Source: Chloroflexota bacterium (GTDB taxonomy: Bacteria; Chloroflexota; Dehalococcoidia; JACQGW01). From it: a stretch of 8,146 bases of DNA. The notes below the pieces were generated by a model. The model worked only from the letters and a program-made list of their open reading frames with translations. It was not told the origin of the DNA and made no database searches. A program made the position numbers and the translations under genes. The stretch lies in contig JACQGW010000203.1 of NCBI GenBank assembly GCA_016199325.1, forward strand, positions 1 through 8,146, in the 5' to 3' direction. Positions 1-5,476 of the stretch are shown one piece after another. How positions within the stretch are numbered: position 1 is the stretch's first letter; the number at the start of each line of letters is the position of its first letter.

Positions 1-132
1 GCCAACGGCCGTAGCCAGCGACACGCCGACCGCTGTGCCGACCCCGATGCCAACGGCCGTAGCCAGCGACACGCCGACCGCTGTGCCGACCCCGATGCCA
101 ACGGCCGTAGCCAGCGACACGCCGACCGCTGT
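1..132 (+). repeat. Exact 48-bp in-frame tandem repeat, about 2.75 copies
   Basis: Copies begin at 1, 49 and 97. The first two are identical and the third matches through 132 before diverging at the codons for STQV. The period is a multiple of three, so each copy adds 16 residues to the Thr/Pro linker. The absence of synonymous differences between copies points to recent duplication by slippage or unequal recombination. The array may continue upstream of the window. Confidence 0.93.
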
Positions 133-457
133 ATCGACTCAGGTGCCGATGCCATCGCCAGGCGGTCAGACGCCGACATCCGTCCCGACACAGGCGCAGA
201 CCCCGACGCCGGTGCAAACGCCGACGCTCACGCCAACGGCGGTGCAGACGCCATCGCCCGTCCATCAGACGCCTGCGGCCACGCAGACGCCCGCTGCTAC
301 CGAGACGCCTACGTCGGCGCCAACTCAGGCGCCGACGCCCCAACCCTCGGCGACGCCGGCTCCCGATCAGACACCAACGCCGGCGCCCGTCGAGACGCCC
401 GCAGCTCGGCAGTGGCATGTGGATCTGCCGCTTGTGGTAAAGAACACCGGCGGATAG
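2..457 (+). CDS. C-terminal part of a Thr/Pro-rich secreted or surface protein (5' end outside the window)
   Basis: The frame is open from the first bases of the window and closes with TAG at 455-457, giving 151 residues; the true start lies upstream. Almost the whole fragment is a low-complexity linker of Thr, Pro, Ala, Val and Gln, with TPT/TPTP motifs throughout. It opens with two full copies and most of a third copy of a 16-residue unit (PTAVASDTPTAVPTPM), then becomes degenerate. No catalytic domain is visible. The last residues, HVDLPLVVKNTGG, are a sharp change: a short hydrophobic LPLVVKN tail, which resembles C-terminal ends I associate with exported proteins of Chloroflexota (recollection, not a search). 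Such linkers typically act as extended, often glycosylated spacers between a folded extracellular domain and the cell surface. The gene is convergent with the oxidoreductase at 548. The reading frame is secure; the role is inference. Confidence 0.72.
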   Translation, partial: PTAVASDTPTAVPTPMPTAVASDTPTAVPTPMPTAVASDTPTAVSTQVPMPSPGGQTPTSVPTQAQTPTPVQTPTLTPTAVQTPSPVHQTPAATQTPAATETPTSAPTQAPTPQPSATPAPDQTPTPAPVETPAARQWHVDLPLVVKNTGG

Positions 458-501
458 AGGCCGTTCCCAGGTGATGCTAGGAGTACCAGGCTGAATAGCC
501 A

Positions 502-541
502 ATGGCGATCTTGGCGTCTTGGCGGTTCGGCCTCTTCCGAA
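502..541 (+). repeat. Degenerate octanucleotide tandem repeat in the convergent spacer
   Basis: Consecutive 8-nt units read atggcgat, cttggcgt, cttggcgg, ttcggcct, cttccgaa. The two central units differ at one base, and the flanking ones are progressively degenerate. The array lies between the stop codon at 455-457 and the oxidoreductase stop at 548-550, so it is the shared 3' region of two convergent genes. No hairpin followed by a T-run was seen here. Confidence 0.55.
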
Positions 542-547
542 GCCGCG

Positions 548-1831
548 CTAGCGGACTCCGTCGAAGTCCGCGAGCACTCGGGCGGCGACCCGCTCGGCCA
601 GGAGGATCGAGTAGTTCTGGCCGCGGTCCTGCGGATACACCTGGAACATGTTGGCCAGGAAGACGCCCGGGATCGGCGTGTCCAGCGGCGGGATGTGCCT
701 GGGGTAGTCCGTCGTGACGATGGGCTGAGCGAAAGGCGCCCGGAACACCCAGGACTGCCTGACCCACGACGGATCGAAGGCCGGGTTGATCCGGGGAAGG
801 TGTCGGTAGTACTCCGCCAGCAGCTCGGCATCGGGCTGGCTGAAGCGCGGATGGGTCACCGGCAGATAGTTGCCCAGGTAGACCAGATGCTGGCCGCCGT
901 AGTCGTCGGCCGGCATCAAGTTGGTATGCTCCACCAGGACCATGAACGGATAGCCGGGGTCGTTGACGCTCAGCCAGTACATGTCCGTGAGCGGCCGGTC
1001 GAGCGCCAGGATCGCGCAGTGGGCGCCGAAGGCTTCACCCCAATCGTACTGCGCTCGATAGGCGTCCGGCAGACCCGCCGCCAGCCGAATGAACACCCGC
1101 GTCGGCACGGCGGCGACCACGCGGTCGAACTGCTCACCGCCGCGGTCGGTCTCGACGGCGATCCGGTCGCCGGTCCGACTGATCGCGGTGACCGCGCAGC
1201 GGATCTCCACGCGGCCGCGCCGGCGCTCGATCTGCTCGCCCAACCGATCGTAGATCTGGGCAAAGCCCCCGCGGATGTAGCCGAGCCGGGTGCTCCGCTC
1301 GTGGACGCGCGACCAGAGCCAGGGCATCGCGATCTGCTCACGGCGGTCGCCGAACTTCGATTCGAGCTGCGGACGCCAGAACACCCGGTAGACCTCGGGG
1401 CCTGTCCAGCGCCGGACCCAGGCGTCGGCCGTGATCCCCTCGAAGCGCCGATGGTCGGGCTCCAGCTTCAGATAGGCGAGCGCGGCGGCGAACCGCAGGC
1501 GATCGATCAGCGAAAGGGGGGGAAACCGGAGGATGTCGGGCGGCGAATCGACACGATGGCGCCGGCCGTCCCACAGAATGCCGGACCGCGGCCGAAGCCA
1601 GAGGAGGCGGTCGCCGAGCCCGAGCTCGTCAATCAGGCGCTGGATGGCCCGGTCGGACCGAAAGATGTGGTGGTAGAAGCGTTCGAGCTGGCTCTTGCCA
1701 ACAGCAAACGAGGCGACGAGACCGCCGAGGTTGTCCTCCCGCTCGAAGACGACGACGTCGTGTCCGCGCTCGGCAATCCGGAGCGCCGCCGTGAGCCCGA
1801 GCGCCCCGGCGCCGATGATCCCTATCCGCAA
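548..1831 (-). CDS. FAD-dependent oxidoreductase of the amine oxidase / protoporphyrinogen oxidase-like superfamily
   Basis: This encodes 427 residues. It begins with a Rossmann dinucleotide-binding motif, GAGALG at residues 7-12, with E30 at the end of the second strand where it would bind the ADP ribose, followed by a NLGG turn at 34-37, as in flavin-dependent amine oxidases. The C-terminal segment from residue 389 (GVFLANMFQVYPQDRGQNYS) matches the second FAD-contacting region near the end of this superfamily. The middle (WVRRWTGPEVYRVFWRPQLESKFG, about residues 139-162) resembles COG1232-type proteins often found near polysaccharide genes. The substrate cannot be told; UDP-sugar mutase-like or carotenoid/porphyrin-related chemistry are alternatives. 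The start is TTG at 1831, supported by a GAGGGGG Shine-Dalgarno at 1836-1842 and by the Rossmann motif beginning at once. No signal peptide; cytoplasmic. The neighbouring glycosyltransferase and glycosidase hint at a cell-envelope role. Confidence 0.87.
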   Translation of the reverse strand: MRIGIIGAGALGLTAALRIAERGHDVVVFEREDNLGGLVASFAVGKSQLERFYHHIFRSDRAIQRLIDELGLGDRLLWLRPRSGILWDGRRHRVDSPPDILRFPPLSLIDRLRFAAALAYLKLEPDHRRFEGITADAWVRRWTGPEVYRVFWRPQLESKFGDRREQIAMPWLWSRVHERSTRLGYIRGGFAQIYDRLGEQIERRRGRVEIRCAVTAISRTGDRIAVETDRGGEQFDRVVAAVPTRVFIRLAAGLPDAYRAQYDWGEAFGAHCAILALDRPLTDMYWLSVNDPGYPFMVLVEHTNLMPADDYGGQHLVYLGNYLPVTHPRFSQPDAELLAEYYRHLPRINPAFDPSWVRQSWVFRAPFAQPIVTTDYPRHIPPLDTPIPGVFLANMFQVYPQDRGQNYSILLAERVAARVLADFDGVR

Positions 1832-1840
1832 GTCGCCCCC

Positions 1841-1861
1841 TCACCCATCATCCGTCAGTCT
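1841..1861 (+). repeat. Short block of TCA-initiated heptanucleotide repeats
   Basis: Three consecutive 7-nt units, tcaccca, tcatccg and tcagtct, lie just upstream of the oxidoreductase start and overlap its ribosome binding region on the opposite strand. They belong to the same pattern as the larger block at 1932-1980. Confidence 0.45.
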
Positions 1862-1931
1862 ATCGATTGCATCCGGCCCCTGTCAAGGCACGGTGCCACC
1901 TTGCCCCCGATCCACAACCTGCTACGTCCCG

Positions 1932-1980
1932 TCATGCGTCATGCGTCATCCATCACCCATCACCCATCACTCATCACCCC
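1932..1980 (+). repeat. Heptanucleotide tandem repeat, seven units
   Basis: Seven in-phase 7-nt units run without interruption: tcatgcg, tcatgcg, tcatcca, tcaccca, tcaccca, tcactca, tcacccc. Every unit begins with TCA and the last four positions vary. The block lies in the spacer between the divergent oxidoreductase and nucleotidyltransferase genes. A 7-nt period is not codon-compatible, which fits a non-coding location. Such arrays are prone to slippage. Confidence 0.85.
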
Positions 1981-2020
1981 CCAGACCCCGGCACGCTCCT
2001 TGCTCCCAACGCCTTGTGCT

Positions 2021-2042
2021 CTTGTCGAGGGCTTGACGAGGG
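2021..2042 (+). repeat. 11-bp tandem direct repeat, one mismatch
   Basis: The units are cttgtcgaggg at 2021-2031 and cttgacgaggg at 2032-2042. The spacing is about one DNA helical turn, so both would face the same side of the helix. This would suit a regulator site, but no flanking promoter was clear. Confidence 0.5.
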
Positions 2043-2043
2043 A

Positions 2044-2146
2044 CTAGTGGTCCACCACAGTGGTCTTGATGGATAGCGCCCGTCGAGATCTGACGTAATG
2101 ACGCACGAATCGGCAAGCCGCATCCATCAGCGTGGCCGGCCACTAG
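2044..2146. repeat. Nested inverted repeat upstream of the nucleotidyltransferase gene
   Basis: The outer arms CTAGTGG (2044-2050) and CCACTAG (2140-2146) enclose inner arms TGATGGAT (2067-2074) and ATCCATCA (2122-2129), all exact complements. Between them CCAC at 2052-2055 can pair with GTGG at 2132-2135. The result is a potential long imperfect hairpin with a loop of about 47 nt. It ends about 60 nt before the gene start, so it could be a structured leader, a regulator site or a remnant of a small palindromic element. No open frame lies within it. Confidence 0.45.
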
Positions 2147-2207
2147 GTGTGTCGACCCTCGCCGATCCAAGCGTAGGGGAGGAGATCCTGAGGATGAGAG
2201 GCGAGCC

Positions 2208-3476
2208 ATGCTTGGCGAGGAGTACGAACGTACCGTTCGACCGCTGACCATCGACGAGCGCCATTCGATCACTAGTGCGCACGTCGAGCTGCCCGAGGAT
2301 GTGCAAGCGTTTTTCCGCCGAGTCCTGCTGGCCCTCAACGACTCGGATATCCCCTACGCGGTGATCGGGGCCTTTGCCGTGCAGGCGTACACAGGCATCG
2401 GTCGGTTCACGAAGGACCTCGACGTGGCCGTCGAGCCACGGCACGTCGACTTACTGCTCGCTCGTCTGCGCGCGGCCGGTTTACAGGCGGCGCTGCATCA
2501 GCCGCACTGGCTGGCGAAGATCCGCGAGAATGACTGTTTCGTCGATATCATCTTCCGATCGGGCAATGGCCTGCTCACGGTGGACGAGATGTTCCTCCAG
2601 CGCAGCTCGCCCGGATCGGTCGCGGGCGTGCCTGTGCGGTTGTGCCCGGCCGAGGATCTCATCCTCATGAAAGCGTTCGTGAACGAGCGGCACCGGTTCG
2701 ACGGAGCGGATATCGCTCACCTGATCCTCGCCTGTGGCCTGGAGATGGATTGGCGCTACCTGATCCGGCGGTTCGGCGACCACTGGGAGCTGTTGCTCTG
2801 GGATCTGGTCTTTTTCCATTACGTGTTCCCGGGTCAGGCGCGGCGGGTGCCGTGGTGGATCTGGGATGAGCTGCTTGGGCGGATGCAGACGGCCATCAAT
2901 CAGACGAACCACGATGTCGCGCTCTGCCGCGGCACGCTCGTCAGCCATTTCTCGTTCCTGGCGGACGTGGTCGACCGTGGTTTCCACTCGCCTGCAACGG
3001 TCCTGCCGCCGATTGAGCAACGGCTCCGGTCTGGCATGACCCCTGCGGTCGGTCCCGGCGGGATCCCTGCACGCGAGGTATCCGTGAGGGCAAGCGACCG
3101 AAGAAGGAGAGCAATGTCCGAGCTATTTGGTCGGACCCTGTATGACTACCGAGACGACCTCAACTGGGTACGCCTCATCGGCTGGTCCGACGACGACCTG
3201 CGCCGGATTCCCGTCCACGAGGAGGCAACGGCCGGACAGCCGCAGATCAACCTGGCCAACTGGGGCGGCACAGCGCTTGGCACGTCCGAGAACATGAGCG
3301 GTGGCGGCACCAGCGCGAACGTCCGCGCCATTCGGAACCTCTACGTCTACAAGAACGAGGTGCCGGAGCAATGCTGGGCCGGGCTGGAAGAGCTGATGCA
3401 GCGCGGCGGTCCGAGCAGCTACCAGACCGGCCAATTCGGCGAGCGGGGAGAGGCGGAGAGCTTCCCGCCCGTTTGA
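2208..3476 (+). CDS. Nucleotidyltransferase-fold protein with an unusual C-terminal extension
   Basis: This encodes 422 residues. The N-terminal part (about 45-180) has the Pol-beta-type nucleotidyltransferase pattern: IPYAVIGAFAVQAYTG with G54, then GRFTKDLDVAV with D70 and D72 as the metal-binding pair, and a third acidic residue D113 in CFVDIIF. These match the MNT/AbiEii-like or aminoglycoside adenylyltransferase-like classes that transfer a nucleotide to a small molecule or macromolecule; the acceptor is unknown. Residues 180-275 are mostly helical. Residues 303-422 form a segment I do not recognise, ending in a disordered Gly/Glu/Ser-rich tail. The start ATG at 2208 has GAGAGG at 2196-2201. 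An internal ATG at 3114 (M303) is preceded by AAGGAG, so the last 120 residues may also be made separately. Cytoplasmic; no membrane segment. It stands alone, divergent from the oxidoreductase. A toxin-antitoxin role is possible but no partner gene is adjacent. Confidence 0.82.
   Translation: MLGEEYERTVRPLTIDERHSITSAHVELPEDVQAFFRRVLLALNDSDIPYAVIGAFAVQAYTGIGRFTKDLDVAVEPRHVDLLLARLRAAGLQAALHQPHWLAKIRENDCFVDIIFRSGNGLLTVDEMFLQRSSPGSVAGVPVRLCPAEDLILMKAFVNERHRFDGADIAHLILACGLEMDWRYLIRRFGDHWELLLWDLVFFHYVFPGQARRVPWWIWDELLGRMQTAINQTNHDVALCRGTLVSHFSFLADVVDRGFHSPATVLPPIEQRLRSGMTPAVGPGGIPAREVSVRASDRRRRAMSELFGRTLYDYRDDLNWVRLIGWSDDDLRRIPVHEEATAGQPQINLANWGGTALGTSENMSGGGTSANVRAIRNLYVYKNEVPEQCWAGLEELMQRGGPSSYQTGQFGERGEAESFPPV
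3104..3116 (+). promoter_or_regulatory. Internal ribosome binding site and ATG within the nucleotidyltransferase gene
   Basis: AAGGAG at 3104-3109 lies four bases before an in-frame ATG at 3114-3116, which would begin a 120-residue product starting MSELFGRT. The residues just upstream (about 276-302) are a low-complexity Gly/Pro/Arg linker. This is as good as or better than the gene's own ribosome binding site. Confidence 0.5.
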
Positions 3477-3488
3477 CGGGGCAACCGT

Positions 3489-3509
3489 TCAGCGGTCAGC
3501 CATCAGCGG
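3489..3509 (+). repeat. Heptanucleotide repeat, three units
   Basis: The units tcagcgg, tcagcca and tcagcgg follow the nucleotidyltransferase stop codon by about 12 bases. They share the 7-nt period and TCA start of the arrays at 1841 and 1932. Confidence 0.6.
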
Positions 3510-3615
3510 GGCAAGGATTTAGCGAGCCCGACGCGGGAAGTTGATCGCTGGTTCGGATCTCGCGGCAGTGCGGCCGGCTGCTGGCACGTGTATTGCAATC
3601 CTCGCCCTCACAGCG

Positions 3616-3727
3616 GGGAAGCTCCATCCTGGTGGCTCGTCCACCGTCTCGCAAACCACGAGCTTCCCGCCGGCTCGCGCCGTTGCTCTGGCCATCCGGC
3701 CGGTAAGAGATCCGCTTAGGAGTAAGC
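3616..3727 (+). promoter_or_regulatory. Candidate structured 5' leader of the glycosyltransferase gene
   Basis: Three possible stem units lie in order before the gene. Unit one: GGGAAGCTC (3616-3624) pairs with GAGCTTCCC (3660-3668), enclosing an inner hairpin GGTGG (3631-3635) / CCACC (3641-3645) with a five-base loop. Unit two: CTCT-GGCC (3686-3693), loop ATCC, GGCC (3698-3701), a GGTA bulge, then AGAG (3706-3709). Unit three: GCTTA (3714-3718) / TAAGC (3723-3727) with loop GGAG, which is the core of the Shine-Dalgarno sequence. I could not match it to a riboswitch class I know. The pairing is seen by eye; folding and regulation are inference. Confidence 0.45.
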
Positions 3728-3733
3728 CTGCGC

Positions 3734-5314
3734 ATGCGGAACAAGGAGATCGGAGCACGCCAGGCCGTTCCTCTCACGTGGAATGGACGCCCGCAGACCG
3801 TCGCGGGAACGACGGATACCACCCTATCCTGGCTACTGATCTGGGAAGCCCGGCTGCTCGAGGCGATGCCCGGCGTGTGCGCCTGGATCGTCGTGCTGGC
3901 ACCCATCTGGCTAACTCTGGTCGATCCCCTGGCCGGGATGACGCTCGTTTCGGTCAGCATCGCCGTCTTCGCCGTGAAGGTGCTCCGGTACGGGGTCAAC
4001 GCGCTCGCAAACCGCGGGCGGCTTCTTGCCGGCGCCCGCATCGATTGGCAAGCCGCGCTCGATCAGCACGCCAACTGGACTGAGCACCGCCTGATCTTGC
4101 TGATCCGCGCCTACCGCGAGAGCAACCGGGCGATGCTGCGCGACACGCTCACGTCGATCTGGGAGTCCAGGTGGCCGCGCCAGGGCGACGAGCTGCGGAA
4201 CGTGGAGGTCGTCTTCGCCACGGAGACCACCGATCCGGTGACGCCGCCCCTCGTCGAATCGCTCGCCGAGGAGTTCGCCGGTCGGCTGCGGATTCGCCAG
4301 ATCCCGCATCCGCCGGAGCCACACGTGCTCCCCGGCCCCAGCAGCGCCATGCATTACGCCGGCCGGGTCCTCCATCGCGAGGCGCTCGCCGCCGGGCTCG
4401 ACCCACGCCGCGTGGTCGTCGCCGACTTCGACGCCGACACGATCTTTCACCCGAGCTACCTCGCCTGTTTGCTGTCGACCTTCCTGGCCGACCCCGATCG
4501 CGATCGGCACGTGTATCAACCGATCGTGCTCTTCACGCTCGACTACTGGCGAGCGCCGTTACACAGCCGGCTGGCTGCCGTCAGCCAGTCGGCGCTGACG
4601 CTTGGCTGGCTCCAGGCGCCGGAGATCGCCTTTACCGGCGCCGCCGGCAGTCTGGCGCTGTACCAGAGCGTCGATTTCTGGCCCACCAGCTCCCACAGCC
4701 AGGACAGCGGCGTGGACCTGAAGCTGCGAATGCGCTACGGCCGTCAGTTCAAGGTCGTCGGTCTCCCGGTGCCGCTGAAGGTCTACCCCGTCATGATCGT
4801 CGGCCGGCCGAACGATCTCGTCGGCCGGGCGAAAGCCTACCTGCGCAGCTTCCAACTGGTCTTCCGACAGAGCGCTCGGTGGCGTGAGGGGCCGCTCGAC
4901 GAGTTCGTCGAAGCGGCACGCCAGGGGCGGCCCTGGCTCACCCTCCACCGCTTCTGGAACGGCCTGGAACGGGACACGCTCACGATCCTGCCCGGCCTCG
5001 GCATCCTGTTTGTCCGCTTGATCGGCGAGCAGTTGTACGTCGGCTATGACCTTACCACCCTGGGCACAGTGATCGCCATCGTCCTGACGCCGCTCTCGTT
5101 CCTGGGGCTCAGCGTCTATTTGCTGCTCGTCTCGAACGCCAGCTTCGTCGCGCCGGCGGCCACCCCTCGCCGGCTGCTGCTCGAGCTCATCCAGTTCTGG
5201 CTCGTCATCTCCATCTACCTGCCGATCCTCACCGCCTTCGCCGGCCTGAAGACGTCGACGGCCTACGCGCTCGGCCGGCGGCCCGTCGGCCACTACACCC
5301 CGACGCCGAAATAG
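3734..5314 (+). CDS. Membrane-bound family 2 glycosyltransferase, processive-type motifs
   Basis: This encodes 526 residues. Two N-terminal membrane segments (about 47-63 and 66-84) precede a cytosolic GT-A domain, and further hydrophobic segments follow at about 417-433, 441-466 and 480-505. The domain carries the metal/nucleotide-binding DFDAD at 231-235 (DxD), SQDSG at 322-326 in the place of the ED/TED catalytic-base motif, and QSARW at 379-383, fitting QxxRW, the hallmark of processive synthases such as cellulose and hyaluronan synthases. This predicts polymerisation of a surface polysaccharide from a nucleotide sugar at the cytoplasmic membrane, perhaps with extrusion; the sugar is unknown. 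The glutamine in QD instead of the usual acidic residue is a mild departure. The start ATG at 3734 has AGGAG at 3718-3722, 11 bases away, in a hairpin loop. The next gene, convergent, is a glycoside hydrolase. Confidence 0.87.
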   Translation: MRNKEIGARQAVPLTWNGRPQTVAGTTDTTLSWLLIWEARLLEAMPGVCAWIVVLAPIWLTLVDPLAGMTLVSVSIAVFAVKVLRYGVNALANRGRLLAGARIDWQAALDQHANWTEHRLILLIRAYRESNRAMLRDTLTSIWESRWPRQGDELRNVEVVFATETTDPVTPPLVESLAEEFAGRLRIRQIPHPPEPHVLPGPSSAMHYAGRVLHREALAAGLDPRRVVVADFDADTIFHPSYLACLLSTFLADPDRDRHVYQPIVLFTLDYWRAPLHSRLAAVSQSALTLGWLQAPEIAFTGAAGSLALYQSVDFWPTSSHSQDSGVDLKLRMRYGRQFKVVGLPVPLKVYPVMIVGRPNDLVGRAKAYLRSFQLVFRQSARWREGPLDEFVEAARQGRPWLTLHRFWNGLERDTLTILPGLGILFVRLIGEQLYVGYDLTTLGTVIAIVLTPLSFLGLSVYLLLVSNASFVAPAATPRRLLLELIQFWLVISIYLPILTAFAGLKTSTAYALGRRPVGHYTPTPK

Positions 5315-5339
5315 GGGGTCGGGGGTCGGGGGGTAGGGA
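5312..5339 (+). repeat. G-rich repeat overlapping the glycosyltransferase stop codon; possible G-quadruplex
   Basis: The stop TAG (5312-5314) opens a run of four guanine tracts of at least three bases, separated by two-base TC, TC and TA linkers; the first two units are the heptamer GGGGGTC. Four G-tracts with short loops are the classic pattern for a G-quadruplex in DNA or in the transcript. The first 14 bases recur inverted at 5463-5476. Confidence 0.75.
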
Positions 5340-5473
5340 CGTGGAGGAGCGTGCGATGGCGGGTCGCCCTGAACAGTACGAGCCGTCGTCCCGTGGCGAC
5401 GCGGTAGTGCGTCCGGTACGTCCGTGGCAGATCGGACGATCCTGTCGCTTGGCTTCCAATCCCCCCCGACCCC
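5315..5473. other. Non-coding spacer between two convergent genes
   Basis: This spacer of 159 bases separates the ends of the glycosyltransferase and glycoside hydrolase genes. Apart from the G-rich elements at both ends I see no gene in it. Short open frames on either strand lack convincing ribosome binding sites and protein character. No hairpin with a T-run was seen, so the G-rich inverted arms are the only terminator-like candidates. Confidence 0.6.
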
Positions 5474-5476
5474 CTA
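5461..5476 (-). repeat. Inverted copy of the G-rich element at the glycoside hydrolase stop codon
   Basis: Read on the minus strand this is TAGGGGGTCGGGGGGG, and its TAG (5476-5474) is the stop codon of the glycoside hydrolase. Its first 14 bases are identical to 5312-5325 on the plus strand. Each convergent gene thus ends in the same sequence, in the same orientation relative to itself. Confidence 0.85.

Noticed and set aside
1..132. 48-bp tandem repeats as a CRISPR array
   Set aside because: The copies are directly adjacent with no variable spacers, and the unit is an in-frame 16-residue protein repeat.
695..2047. Long plus-strand frame of 450 residues
   Set aside because: It lies opposite the oxidoreductase, which has a clear FAD-binding motif and ribosome site. 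The plus-strand translation is Arg/Pro/Glu-rich low-complexity sequence typical of an antisense shadow in GC-rich DNA.
3467..3482. Rho-independent terminator after the nucleotidyltransferase gene
   Set aside because: CCCG-TTTGA-CGGG forms a 4-bp hairpin around the stop codon, but there is no T-run after it, and the stem is short.
3600..3733. c-di-GMP-I or cobalamin riboswitch before the glycosyltransferase
   Set aside because: A GCAAACC string at 3651-3657 recalls the c-di-GMP-I motif, but the second GCAAAGCC-type segment and the terminal GGTAGC-type receptor are not found in the right order. No B12-box was seen.
3541..4083. Plus-strand frame of 180 residues across the glycosyltransferase leader and start
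   Set aside because: Its composition is Arg/Ala/Ser-rich without recognisable motifs, it overlaps the real gene in another frame, and its start lacks a convincing ribosome site.
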